From: Candidatus Binatia bacterium
GTDB taxonomy: Bacteria; Desulfobacterota; Binatia; UBA9968; JAJDTQ01
Assembly (NCBI GenBank): GCA_022823055.1
Contig: JAJDXX010000047.1
Location: forward strand, 1 to 49,875
Direction: 5' to 3'
Length of the DNA: 49,875 nt
Below are positions 8,512-16,467 of this stretch, in pieces (the first letter of the stretch is position 1; each line of letters starts with the position of its first letter). Position numbers and translations under genes: made by a program. The notes under the pieces were generated by a model. It worked only from the letters and a program-made list of their open reading frames with translations. It was not told where the DNA came from and ran no database searches.

Positions 8512-9549
8512 TCAGGACTGCGGCTTCTTGAAGCCGGTCAGGACCTGCAGGTACTCCTGGATGTCCGGCGGCATGTTGTTCATGGCCTTCAGCCGTTCCG
8601 CGATGTCCTGCGGGGATACGTAGGCGATGTTCAAGCGGGCCTTCTTCGTTTCCGCCAGAAAGTCCGAATCCTCCATCACGGCCTTGTAAGCCTTCCGCAG
8701 CGTCGCCACGCGGTCCCTTGGGGTGCCGGGCGGCAGCGTGTATACGCGCGTGATCCGGTTCTGGGCGTTCCAGGCGTTGAAGGCCGCGAGATTCTGACCG
8801 GTGAGGACCTCGGAGAACAGCGGAATGTTCTTCACCTCGGGATCGGCGTGACGCTTGGTGATGATGAAGGGGATGAACTTCTTGTCCCCGGAGGCATCGA
8901 GCATGCCGCGCGCCGTGACCCTCATGGACTCCCAGGTCCAGCAGGCGCCGTCCACCTCGCCCGACTCCATGGCGAGCCGTATCTTGGCAGTGCCGCCGTA
9001 CCCGGGGATGCTCTTGAACTTCGTTCCCAGTTGCTTGTTCAGGAACAGGAACGGATCCGTCGTGTTGCCGGGCGCACGGGTGCCCCCCATGGTGACCGTC
9101 CTGCCCGATTTGACGACATCGTCCAGGGACTTGAGCCCCGAGGCCGCCATGAGGCCGCAGGTTACGGAGTCCGACGTCGGTGTGCCGATGTACTCGAACT
9201 TGGCGGGCTCGATCTGCACCTTCTTGTCACCCATGGCGTGGGCAAAGATCAGCGCCGGGCTCCACACCCCCAAGGTCCGCCCATCGGGTTTGGCGCGCTT
9301 GAAAATGTACGTGGCGGTGATCAGGCTCCCCGCACCCGGCATGTTCTGAACCACGGGCGTCGGGTTTCCTGGAATGTATTTGCCGATGTAGCGGGCAATG
9401 TAACGGGTATAGGTGTCGTAACCGCCTCCCGGGGAGAAGCCCACGAGCATGCGCAGGGTCTTGTCCTTGTAGAATTCTTCGGCGCCCGCGGGTGTCTGCC
9501 CCAGGGTTAGCGCCAGCAATGCCCCCAGCAGCACGATTCTGCGTAACAT
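8512..9549 (-). CDS. Tripartite tricarboxylate transporter substrate-binding protein (TctC/Bug type), copy A
   Basis: The 345-residue protein begins with a signal peptide (basic M-L-R-R, hydrophobic stretch, A-G-A cleavage near residue 23). The mature protein starts E-E-F-Y and shows V-G-F-S-P-G-G-G-Y-D-T-Y, N-M-P-G-A-G-S-L and W-S-P-A, characteristic of TctC-family periplasmic carboxylate-binding proteins. The start is the ATG at 9549, preceded by GGAGG at 5 nt; an upstream in-frame TTG overlaps that RBS and is unlikely. It lies 97 bp downstream of a paralogue of identical length. No TctA or TctB membrane gene is in the window, so this is an orphan binding protein; its ligand is unknown. Confidence 0.88.
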   Translation of the reverse strand: MLRRIVLLGALLALTLGQTPAGAEEFYKDKTLRMLVGFSPGGGYDTYTRYIARYIGKYIPGNPTPVVQNMPGAGSLITATYIFKRAKPDGRTLGVWSPALIFAHAMGDKKVQIEPAKFEYIGTPTSDSVTCGLMAASGLKSLDDVVKSGRTVTMGGTRAPGNTTDPFLFLNKQLGTKFKSIPGYGGTAKIRLAMESGEVDGACWTWESMRVTARGMLDASGDKKFIPFIITKRHADPEVKNIPLFSEVLTGQNLAAFNAWNAQNRITRVYTLPPGTPRDRVATLRKAYKAVMEDSDFLAETKKARLNIAYVSPQDIAERLKAMNNMPPDIQEYLQVLTGFKKPQS

Positions 9550-9646
9550 GCGATCCTCCAATCTCTATCCGAGCGTCTTGCGGCCCGGTTGGGAAAGCCG
9601 TCGGTCCTGGATCGTGACTGTAACGATTCAGGGCTCGACAGGCCAA

Positions 9647-10684
9647 TCATTGCTTGAACTTCTTGAAACCCGTCAGAACCTGCAGGTACTCGCGGATGTC
9701 CGGCGCCATGGTGTCGAATCCGACCAAGGCCTTGCGGATCTCCCGAGGCGACACGTAGTCGACGGCGAGGTCGGCCCTCCTCGCGTCCGCGAGGAAGGCG
9801 GGATTCTCAGTCACGGCCTTGAACGCCTTCTGCAGTATCGCTACCCGGTCCTTGGGCGTGCCCGGCGGCAGCGTGAAGATGCGCGTGATGCCGTTCTGCA
9901 GGTTCCAGACCTTGAACGCCTCCAGGTTCTTACCGGTCAACACTTCCTGGAACAGCGGCAGGTCCTTGACCTCCGGGTTGCCGCGCCGCTGGGCGATGAT
10001 GAACGGAATGAGCTTCCTGTCGCCGGTGTTGTCGAGCATGCCGCGGGCCGTGATCCTCATGGAATCCCATGTCCAGCACGCGCCGTCCACTTCGCCCTTG
10101 TCCATGGCCAGCCGCACCCGGGCGGTGCCGCCGTACCCCGTGATGCTCCTGAACCTGGTGCCCAACTCCCGGTTCAGGAACAGAAACGGGTCGGTGGTGA
10201 TGCCCGGGGCGCGGGTGCCGCCCATCTTGAGCTCCCTCCCCGACTTGATGGTGTCGTCCAGTGTCCTGAGGCCCGTGCGCCCCATGATCGCGCACGCCAC
10301 GGCGTCCCGCGTCGGCACCCCGATGATCTCGAAACGCCGGGGAACGATCTTCACCTTCCTGTCGCCCATGGCATGGGCCAGCACCAGTCCCGGACTCCAT
10401 ACCCCCAGGGTCAGCCCGTCGGGCTTGGCTTTCTTGTAGATGAAATTGGCCGTCACCAGACTCCCCGCGCCGGGCAGGTTCTGCACCACCGGGGTCGGAC
10501 TCCCTGGAATGTACTGCCTGATGTAACGGGCGACGAAACGGGTGTAGGTGTCGTAGCCCCCGCCCGGCGAGAAGCCCACCAGCATGCGCAGGTTCTTGCC
10601 CTTGTAGAACTCCTCGGCCGCCACCGCGGCATGGGACGGGAAGAGCGCCAGCGCGACGGCCAGCGACATGATCATGCGAAACAT
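9647..10684 (-). CDS. Tripartite tricarboxylate transporter substrate-binding protein (TctC/Bug type), copy B
   Basis: This is a 345-residue paralogue of the next gene. It aligns along its whole length without obvious gaps and is well over half identical by eye: both share the E-E-F-Y-K start of the mature domain, G-G-T-R-A-P-G, G-E-V-D-G-A-C-W-T-W and the C-terminal E-Y-L-Q-V-L-T-G-F-K-K. A signal peptide with an A-V-A-A cleavage region ends near residue 23. The start at 10684 is preferred over an upstream start at 10747 because it gives a clean signal peptide and has an AAGGG upstream. The tandem arrangement indicates a local duplication followed by divergence, possibly for two related carboxylates. 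Confidence 0.88.
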   Translation of the reverse strand: MFRMIMSLAVALALFPSHAAVAAEEFYKGKNLRMLVGFSPGGGYDTYTRFVARYIRQYIPGSPTPVVQNLPGAGSLVTANFIYKKAKPDGLTLGVWSPGLVLAHAMGDRKVKIVPRRFEIIGVPTRDAVACAIMGRTGLRTLDDTIKSGRELKMGGTRAPGITTDPFLFLNRELGTRFRSITGYGGTARVRLAMDKGEVDGACWTWDSMRITARGMLDNTGDRKLIPFIIAQRRGNPEVKDLPLFQEVLTGKNLEAFKVWNLQNGITRIFTLPPGTPKDRVAILQKAFKAVTENPAFLADARRADLAVDYVSPREIRKALVGFDTMAPDIREYLQVLTGFKKFKQ

Positions 10685-10859
10685 CGGCAAACCCTTGGGG
10701 TGGTTTCCGGTCTTACAGCCGATCGAATCGGCTACGCGTAACAGCATGCCCTTGGAGTGTCAACACACCCAGCAGTTCCTCTCGGCCGTGCTCGAAGCGG
10801 GGTAGGCGGCGGCATAGCCCTTCGACAGGCTCCGCTTCGCATAGCCGAAACGCCGGCGA

Positions 10860-11708
10860 TCAGCGTCTTACCGAAATGTCTTGGACGGCCTCGTTGAGGG
10901 AGCCGGTGCGGTAGCCCTGGAGGTCGATGCTGACGTAGGTGAAGCCGGCGTCCTTGAAGCGCCGAAGGATCTCCTCGCGCACGTCCGGACGCATCAGCTT
11001 GTCGAACTCGTCCGGCGCCACCTCGATGCGCGCCAGCTCGTCGTGGTAGCGCACCCGGTAGACGCGGAAACCCAGTTCGCGGAGCACCCGCTCGCAGCGG
11101 TTCACCTGGGTGAGCTTCTCGGGGGTGATGGCGGTGCCGTAGGGGAATCGGCTGGAGAGGCACGCCAGGGCAGGCTTGTCCCAGACCCGGAGCCCCATGC
11201 GCCGGGCGGCCTCGCGGATGTCGGCCTTGGTGAAGCCCAGTTCGTCCAGCGGGGAGCGCACGCGGCGCTCGCGTGCCGCTTTCCGGCCGGGACGGTGGTC
11301 GCCGCGGTCGTCCAGGTTGAAGCCGTCGAGCACATGCGGGATGCCCAGGGCCGCGGCCTCGTCGATGGCCTTGCCGTAGAGCTCGGTCTTGCAGAAGTAG
11401 CAGCGGTTGACAGGGTTGGCGGCGTAGCGCGGATCGTCCAATTCGTAGGTGTCGATGAGCAGGTGCCGGGCGCCGATGCTCTCCGCCAAGCCGCGGGCGT
11501 CCGCTCCCTCCTCCGGCGCGAGGCTGGGAGAAACCGCCGTGAGCGCCAGGGCGTTGTCCCCGAGGACGTTCACCGCCTCGGCCAGCAGGTAGCCGGAGTC
11601 GACGCCGCCGGAGAAACAGACCACCACGTGGCCCATTTCCCGCAGCAGCGCCTGAAGCCCGGCAACCTTGCTCGTCAGCGGGTCAGCGTCCGCCATGCCG
11701 TTCCACAT
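10860..11708 (-). CDS. larE: ATP-dependent sacrificial sulfur transferase LarE
   Basis: The 282-residue protein has a PP-loop ATP-pyrophosphatase motif S-G-G-V-D-S-G at 33-39. It also has the LarE block D-K-P-A-L-A-C-L-S-S-R-F-P-Y-G-T (Cys183) and N-R-C-Y-F-C-K-T-E-L (Cys103, Cys106). LarE inserts sulfur into the nickel-pincer cofactor of lactate racemase and related enzymes. In some members the conserved Cys is sacrificed; in others a three-cysteine [4Fe-4S] cluster carries sulfur. The Cys103/Cys106/Cys183 set here fits the cluster type. No larB, larC or larA is in the window. The start at 11708 has GGAGAGAA directly upstream; Met5 is an alternative. It is the last gene of a minus-strand group that includes a probable selenoprotein. 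Confidence 0.9.
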   Translation of the reverse strand: MWNGMADADPLTSKVAGLQALLREMGHVVVCFSGGVDSGYLLAEAVNVLGDNALALTAVSPSLAPEEGADARGLAESIGARHLLIDTYELDDPRYAANPVNRCYFCKTELYGKAIDEAAALGIPHVLDGFNLDDRGDHRPGRKAARERRVRSPLDELGFTKADIREAARRMGLRVWDKPALACLSSRFPYGTAITPEKLTQVNRCERVLRELGFRVYRVRYHDELARIEVAPDEFDKLMRPDVREEILRRFKDAGFTYVSIDLQGYRTGSLNEAVQDISVRR

Positions 11709-11721
11709 TTCTCTCCGTCAT

Positions 11722-11849
11722 TCCCGCCCCCGAATCGTCATTCCCGCGAAAGCGGGAATCCAGGGGTGGAGAGGGGCCGAACGAGCGTATTCCCCACCGC
11801 CCCACCCCTGGATTCCCGCTTTCGCGGGAATGACGATTCGGGGGCGGGA
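11722..11849. repeat. Palindromic repeat with perfect 48-bp arms
   Basis: The left arm (11722-11769) and right arm (11802-11849) are exact reverse complements over 48 bp, around a 32-nt centre. Each arm contains the smaller palindrome ATTCCCGCGAAAGCGGGAAT followed by CCAGGGGTGG. The element lies between the GST-like gene and larE. On RNA it would fold into a very strong hairpin and could terminate or protect the upstream transcript. The inner boxes resemble the dRS3-type repeats of Neisseria; a mobile MITE-like origin is possible. Confidence 0.92.
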
Positions 11850-11880
11850 GCGGTCAGACTCCGAGTCGCATCCATGCGCC

Positions 11881-12444
11881 TCACGGCGTTGACTTGACCC
11901 TCGGCCGTTCCAGCAGCCGGTCGCGCCAGCGCTTCACGTTGGGCAGGTCCTCGGTGATGGACGTCCGGTAGTGGTCCTCGCGGGTGAAGAACGGGATGTA
12001 GGTGATGTCTGCCAGCGAGTAGTCGTCGACGATGTAGTCCCGCCCGGTCATGCGCTCTTCCAGCGTCTCCAGGTGTTCCCGCAGCCGCTTCTTGTTCTTC
12101 TCCACCTCGTGGTCGTGGCGGATGTTGCCCGCGGCGGCCTGGAGCCGGGTGTTGCAGAAGTCGATCCAGATGCGCACCACGGCGCGCTTCGTCAGGTCCT
12201 TGGGCATCAGCGGCACATCGGGGAACTTCTCGTCCAGGTACTCGTTGATGACCGCGGACTCGTAGATCACCGCGTCCCCGTCCACCAGCACGGGCACCTT
12301 GCCGTACGGGTTGAGGGTGACGAGTTCCTTCGACTTGTTCTTGAGGTCGCACTCGACCAGATCGTAAGGGATGTCTTTTTCCGCCAGGACAAGCCTTGTC
12401 CTGTGGGCGTACGGTCAAGGACCGTAGGACAGTAGTCGCAACAT
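11881..12444 (-). CDS. Glutathione S-transferase-like selenoprotein candidate (in-frame UGA at codon 10)
   Basis: Read through one UGA, this gene encodes 187 residues: M-L-R-L-L-S-Y-G-P-U-P-Y-A-H-R-T-R-L, a thioredoxin-fold N-domain (to about residue 80) and a helical GST C-domain. The UGA (12417-12415) sits exactly where omega/beta GSTs and SspA-like proteins have the catalytic residue of C-P-Y-A-H-R. Downstream in the same frame are N-P-Y-G-K-V-P-V-L (cis-Pro) and Y-E-S-A-V-I (glutathione contact). The start at 12444 has AAGGAGG 6 nt upstream, so initiation before the UGA is well supported. A stem-loop fitting the bacterial SECIS model follows the UGA. A caller that treats UGA as stop would start at 12297 and lose the active site. 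It lies 79 bp downstream of a small cupin. The alternative is a nonsense mutation or sequencing error. Confidence 0.82.
12380..12417 (-). promoter_or_regulatory. Candidate bacterial SECIS element (selenocysteine insertion)
   Basis: Directly after the UGA (12417-12415) the mRNA can form a perfect 8-bp stem, CAGGACAA with UUGUCCUG (12403-12385), closed by a GGC loop. The loop begins 20 nt after the UGA and its first two bases are G. These values fall in the range described for bacterial SECIS elements: loop 16-37 nt from the UGA, with a G in the first two loop positions. Extra pairing of CGC with GCG below a small bulge is possible. SelB binding is inferred. Confidence 0.72.
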
Positions 12445-12523
12445 GTCGTCCTCCTTCGGCTCCGCGGCCCGCTCCTGGGCCGGCCGCCGTTCGGGCGGGC
12501 TCGAAACCCGCCCCTGATCAAGT

Positions 12524-12910
12524 CTACGCGATGATGGGCTCCCTCACCGGGATGTGGCTGGGCCGCCGGGGCACCCGCGTGCGCGGCTTGCCGTCCACCT
12601 GCGAGTTGCCCGCGCCGAAAAGCAGCAGACGCCCCTCGCCCGTGTTGCAGAGCTGGTACGGCTGGCCCGATTGCAGCAGGATCGTGTCGTGCGGGTTCAG
12701 GACGAACTCGTCCTCGGGCGTCCGCACCGTGCACTGGCCCTCGAGGACCATGAAGATGTGGTCGTCGTTCTCGTGGTAGTGCATGTCGTCCTGCATGTTC
12801 TCTTCGCAGTTGATGGTCCAGTAGTAAGCCAGATCCGTGCGCCACAACGAAAGATGGCGGATCTCCGGGTTGGCCTTGGCCTCCTCGATGGGGTTCTTCA
12901 CCTCGTACAT
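12524..12910 (-). CDS. Small cupin-domain protein
   Basis: The 128-residue single-barrel cupin carries M-H-Y-H-E-N-D-D-H-I-F at about 43-53, a variant of the first cupin motif with three His and an acidic residue. The second motif region, L-L-Q-S-G-Q-P-Y-Q-L-C-N-T-G at about 78-91, has lost the usual His, so metal binding may be altered. AGGAGG lies 8 nt before the start. It is the middle gene of a minus-strand group with a double-CDGSH protein 34 bp upstream and a GST-like selenoprotein candidate 79 bp downstream. That placement suggests a role in redox or thiol metabolism, but the substrate is unknown. Confidence 0.83.
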   Translation of the reverse strand: MYEVKNPIEEAKANPEIRHLSLWRTDLAYYWTINCEENMQDDMHYHENDDHIFMVLEGQCTVRTPEDEFVLNPHDTILLQSGQPYQLCNTGEGRLLLFGAGNSQVDGKPRTRVPRRPSHIPVREPIIA

Positions 12911-12944
12911 GCGCCTGTCCTCCTTCCGACTTCGGGGGTGGCGG

Positions 12945-13193
12945 CTACTTGTTCGCCACCAGCTTGCCGTGGGTGCCGTCGCAGTAGGGCCGGGTCTTCG
13001 ACCGCCAGCACGAACAGATGGCCATAGTCCGGGGCCTGTCCACGGTGATCTCCCGCGGCGTGATGGACGTCACCTTGTGCGAGCCGTCACAGAACGGAAA
13101 GTTCTGGGTGCGCCCGCACATGCAGTAGAACCGGCTCGCGGACTCCTGCCGGACGATCACCGGCTCGATCAGATCATCGTACGCCAAACCCAT
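12945..13193 (-). CDS. CDGSH iron-sulfur domain protein with two motifs
   Basis: The 82-residue protein contains two CDGSH units, Y-C-M-C-G-R-T-(6)-F-C-D-G-S-H at about 24-40 and I-C-S-C-W-R-(5)-Y-C-D-G-T-H at about 58-74. Each supplies three Cys and one His for a labile [2Fe-2S] cluster. Double-CDGSH proteins of this size resemble the mitochondrial Miner2 type and bacterial soluble relatives, thought to work in redox sensing or Fe-S transfer. The start at 13193 is chosen for AGGGAGG at 7 nt; an upstream in-frame start at 13259 would add 22 unrelated residues. It is first in the minus-strand group running to larE and is divergent from the complex I operon. Confidence 0.9.
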   Translation of the reverse strand: MGLAYDDLIEPVIVRQESASRFYCMCGRTQNFPFCDGSHKVTSITPREITVDRPRTMAICSCWRSKTRPYCDGTHGKLVANK

Positions 13194-13394
13194 GCGAGGT
13201 CCTCCCTTGCTGTGATTGCGCTCTGGCTCGGCCGGGCACCCGCGCAATGACCGCGCCATTGACGATGGAGCATGAAATATATACTCCAGTTTGCGGTGGA
13301 GGGCCAGACGAAAGCCGCGGCCGGGACGGTGGCCGCTCTCCGGGCCGGCCTTGAGGACCGCGAAGCCTGAAACACCTTGGAACGGCCCGGCAAG

Positions 13395-13423
13395 TTGACA
13401 CTATTTCACCCATATACTACGCT
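13395..13423 (+). promoter_or_regulatory. Promoter candidate for the nuo operon
   Basis: TTGACA at 13395-13400 is followed after 17 nt by TACGCT (13418-13423), about 65 nt upstream of nuoA. The -35 is perfect and the -10 is weak. It is the best match in the 293-bp divergent region between the CDGSH gene and nuoA. Confidence 0.4.
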
Positions 13424-13486
13424 CCTCTTCCAGCCTCCGCATGACTCTCCTGACAGGACCGTGCGCGGCATTTTGACCATTGGACG

Positions 13487-13894
13487 ATGGGTAGCGAGAC
13501 GCTCTGGCCGCTGGGTCTGTACTTTCTGATTGCTCTCGTTGTGGCGGGCAGCATGATCGGGTTGTCGTTCGTCCTGGGCGAGCGGCACAAGGACCGTGCC
13601 ACCGGCCAGCCCTACGAGTCCGGTATCCTCTCCACCGGGTCGGCGCGCGTGCGCCTGTCGGTGAAGTTCTACATCGTCGCCATGCTCTTCGTGATCTTCG
13701 ACCTCGAGGCGGTCTTCATCTTCGCCTACGCCGTGGCATACGAGGAGGTGGGCTGGGCCGGCTACGCCGGCATGGTGGTGTTCGTGGCGATTCTGGTGGT
13801 GGCGCTGATCTACGAGTACCGCATGGGCGCGCTCGACTGGGAGCCCATCCGCCTGAGGCGGGCCAAGGCCGGTCGGGAAAGGATCGGCATTTGA
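13487..13894 (+). CDS. nuoA: NADH-quinone oxidoreductase subunit A
   Basis: The 135-residue membrane subunit has three helices, at about 9-30, 60-82 and 89-110. The conserved loop P-Y-E-S-G-I before helix two and the F-D-L-E-A-V-F motif near 72-78 are diagnostic of NuoA/ND3. NuoA lies at the junction of the peripheral and membrane arms of complex I. No strong RBS precedes the ATG at 13487. The stop overlaps the start of nuoB by one base, which implies translational coupling. It is the first gene of a 13-gene operon. Confidence 0.95.
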   Translation: MGSETLWPLGLYFLIALVVAGSMIGLSFVLGERHKDRATGQPYESGILSTGSARVRLSVKFYIVAMLFVIFDLEAVFIFAYAVAYEEVGWAGYAGMVVFVAILVVALIYEYRMGALDWEPIRLRRAKAGRERIGI

Positions 13895-14523
13895 TGCAAT
13901 GGTCGCTGTCCAAACCCCAGGCTGCCGAGCCGGGGAAAGGTGCCTTCGACGACGCCATACGGCGCCTTCTGGTAATGGCGCGCCTCGAGGACCTGGTGCG
14001 GTGGGGGCGCAAGAACTCCATGTGGCCGTTCCACTTCGGGCTCTCCTGCTGTTTCGTGGAAATGGCCACGAGCCTCACCAGCAAGTTCGACGTCGCCCGC
14101 TTCGGCGCCGAGGTCATCCGCGGCACGCCGCGGGAGGCGGACGTCATCGTGATCGCCGGCACCCCCTTCATCAAGATGGCGCCGGTGGTGCGGCGCCTGT
14201 ACGAGCAGATGATGGAGCCCCGCTGGGTGATCTCCATGGGCGCGTGCGCCAACTCCGGCGGCATGTACGACATCTACAGCGTGGTCCAGGGGGTGGACAA
14301 GATCCTTCCCGTGGACGTGTACGTGCCGGGCTGCCCGCCCGCTCCCTGGGCCTTCCTGGAGGCGTTGACCCTGTTGCAGAAGGCCGTGGGCAACGAGCGC
14401 CGGCCCCTGAGCTGGATGGTGGGTCCCCAGGGCGTGGAGAAGGCGGTGCTGCCCGCCATGCGCGACGTGAAGCGGCCTGACCGGGTTCGAGCCACGAGCC
14501 TGCGTACGCCGGACGAAGTCTAG
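13894..14523 (+). CDS. nuoB: NADH-quinone oxidoreductase subunit B
   Basis: The 209-residue peripheral-arm subunit carries the N2 [4Fe-4S] cluster next to the quinone site. The ligands are the tandem Cys52-Cys53 (S-C-C-F-V-E-M), Cys118 (M-G-A-C-A-N) and Cys147 (V-P-G-C-P-P). The start is the ATG at 13894, overlapping the nuoA stop; a TTG three bases earlier is also in frame but unnecessary. A 125-bp gap separates it from nuoCD, the longest gap in the operon, and no gene is seen there. Confidence 0.96.
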   Translation: MQWSLSKPQAAEPGKGAFDDAIRRLLVMARLEDLVRWGRKNSMWPFHFGLSCCFVEMATSLTSKFDVARFGAEVIRGTPREADVIVIAGTPFIKMAPVVRRLYEQMMEPRWVISMGACANSGGMYDIYSVVQGVDKILPVDVYVPGCPPAPWAFLEALTLLQKAVGNERRPLSWMVGPQGVEKAVLPAMRDVKRPDRVRATSLRTPDEV

Positions 14524-14648
14524 GGTTCCCGGCAAGTATTCCCCGGCAAGCCGATGAGCACGGTTGCTTCGTTCTTGAGCAGGAATGACCGAATGATCCA
14601 ATCGGCGCCGCGCTCGTACACCGAGGAGAAGGGCAGGGTTTGCGGACG

Positions 14649-16397
14649 ATGAGTGACGCCCCCGCCGCGGTCGCCGAGCTCGAAGGCCGCTTCGGCGCCG
14701 ATGCCTTCACGGTGCAGGAGACCCGTTCCGGCTTTCCCACCCTGTGGACGTCACGGGACAACCTCCCGGCTTTCCTGAAGTTCCTCAAGACCGAGGTGCC
14801 GCGCCCCTTCGGCACGCTGTACGACCTCACCGCCATCGACGAACGCTTCCGCCAGAAGCGCGACGGCCAGCCCGAGAGCGATTTCACCGTCCTGTATCAT
14901 TTGCTCTCCTACGAGCGGAACGAGGACCTGTGCATCAAGGTGCCGCTGTCGGACGGCGACGCCGCGTTGCCCACGGCCACCGGCCTGTGGCCTTCGGCCA
15001 ATTGGTACGAGCGCGAGGTGTGGGACATGTTCGGCGTGCGCTTCGACGGACACCCGGCGTTGCGCCGTATCCTCATGCCGCTTACCTGGGAAGGCCACCC
15101 GCTGCGCAAGGAGCATCCGGCCCGGGCCACGGAGATGGGACCGTTCCAGCTTCCCGACGAGCGCCAGGAACGCGAGCAGGAGGCGCTTCGGTTCCGCCCG
15201 GAAGACTGGGGCATGAAGCGCACGCGCGAGGGTACGGACTTCATGTTCCTGAACGTCGGCCCGCAGCACCCCGGCACCCACGGGGTCATCCGCATCATCC
15301 TGCAGCTCGACGGCGAGGAGATCGTCGACTGCCTGCCCGAGATCGGCTTCCACCACCGGGGCGCCGAGAAGATGGGCGAGCGCCAGTCGTGGCACTCGTT
15401 CATCCCCTACACCGACCGCATCGATTACCTCGGCGGAGTGATGAACAACCTCGCTTACGTCCTGTCGGTGGAACAGTTGGTGGGCATGGACATCCCTGAC
15501 CGCGCACAGGTGATCCGCGTGATGATGTGCGAACTGTTCCGCATCGCCAGCCACCTGGTGTGGTACGGCACCTTCGCCCAGGACGTGGGTTCCCTTTCCG
15601 CTGTCTTCTACACGTTCAACGACCGGGAGCGCATCTTCGACATCGTCCAGGCGGTGTGCGGCGGACGCATGCACCCGAGCTGGTTCCGCATCGGCGGCGT
15701 GGCCCACGACCTGCCCAAGGGCTGGCAGGCCATGGTGCGGGACTTCGTCAACTACATGCCGGACCGGCTCGCGGAATACGACAAGATCGTGATGCAGAAC
15801 CGCATCTTCAAGGCCCGCACCCAGGGCATCGGCGCCTACACCGCGGAAGAGGCCATCGACTGGGGCGTCACCGGCCCCGGCCTCCGGGCCTGCGGCTACG
15901 AGTGGGACTTCCGCAAGAAGCGGCCCTACTCGGGCTACGACCAGTTCGATTTCGACGTTCCCATCGCCCGGAAGGGCGACTGTTACGACCGCGCGCTGGT
16001 GCGCGTCGAGGAGATACGCCAGAGCTTGCGCATCATCGACCAGTGCCTCAAGAACATGCCCGCCGGCCACTACAAGTCGGATCATCCCCTGGCCACGCCG
16101 CCGCGCAAGGAGCGCACGATGCACGACATCGAGACGCTCATCAACCACTTCCTCAGCGTGAGTTGGGGGCCGGTGATCCCGGCCGGGGAATCCTTCGTGG
16201 GCATCGAGGCCACCAAGGGCAACAACGGCTACCGCCTGGTGAGCGACGGCGGCACCATCCCTTACCGGGTGCGCATCCGCACGCCGTCCTTCGCCCACAT
16301 GCAGATGATTCCGCTCATGAGCCGCGGCGTGATGGTGCCGGATCTGCTGGCGATTCTGGGGAGCATCGACTTCGTCCTGGCGGACATAGACCGATGA
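14649..16397 (+). CDS. nuoC: NADH-quinone oxidoreductase fused subunit C/D
   Basis: The 582-residue protein is a natural fusion of NuoC (30 kDa subunit, about 1-180) and NuoD (49 kDa subunit, about 200-582), as in E. coli. The NuoC signature [11 protein letters not shown] and H-P-x-L-R-R-I-L-M-P lies near 120-145. NuoD begins at [11 protein letters not shown] and includes G-F-H-H-R-G-A-E-K near 235, whose His lines the quinone pocket. The ATG at 14649 is used; an in-frame TTG at 14640, closer to an AAGGGCAGGG stretch, is a real alternative. The fusion normally goes with the 13-gene operon type, which matches what follows. Confidence 0.95.
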   Translation: MSDAPAAVAELEGRFGADAFTVQETRSGFPTLWTSRDNLPAFLKFLKTEVPRPFGTLYDLTAIDERFRQKRDGQPESDFTVLYHLLSYERNEDLCIKVPLSDGDAALPTATGLWPSANWYEREVWDMFGVRFDGHPALRRILMPLTWEGHPLRKEHPARATEMGPFQLPDERQEREQEALRFRPEDWGMKRTREGTDFMFLNVGPQHPGTHGVIRIILQLDGEEIVDCLPEIGFHHRGAEKMGERQSWHSFIPYTDRIDYLGGVMNNLAYVLSVEQLVGMDIPDRAQVIRVMMCELFRIASHLVWYGTFAQDVGSLSAVFYTFNDRERIFDIVQAVCGGRMHPSWFRIGGVAHDLPKGWQAMVRDFVNYMPDRLAEYDKIVMQNRIFKARTQGIGAYTAEEAIDWGVTGPGLRACGYEWDFRKKRPYSGYDQFDFDVPIARKGDCYDRALVRVEEIRQSLRIIDQCLKNMPAGHYKSDHPLATPPRKERTMHDIETLINHFLSVSWGPVIPAGESFVGIEATKGNNGYRLVSDGGTIPYRVRIRTPSFAHMQMIPLMSRGVMVPDLLAILGSIDFVLADIDR

Positions 16398-16418
16398 AGA
16401 ATGGCATCCTTGGGCTTA

Positions 16419-16457
16419 GCGTAGCGAAGTCGGGGGACGCGGAGCGAAGTCGAGGGG
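16419..16457. repeat. Two tandem imperfect copies of a short repeat inside the nuo operon
   Basis: GCGTAGCGAAGTCGGGGG (16419-16436) and GCGGAGCGAAGTCGAGGGG (16439-16457) are imperfect direct copies. They fill most of the 70-bp gap between nuoCD and nuoE. Similar GAAGTCGA-type short repeats are common in intergenic DNA of GC-rich bacteria. They leave no obvious RBS for nuoE. Confidence 0.5.
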
Positions 16458-16467
16458 CGACGACGAC

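Noticed and set aside
10817-10842. Short element CCCTTCGACAGGCTCCGCTT downstream of the sulfur cluster
   Set aside because: It resembles a common intergenic repeat in GC-rich bacteria, but only one partial copy is seen here, so it is not called as a feature.
11881-12297. GST gene as a 138-residue protein starting at an internal ATG
   Set aside because: It would lack the N-terminal strand and the active site and has no convincing RBS; the full gene starts at 12444 with AAGGAGG.
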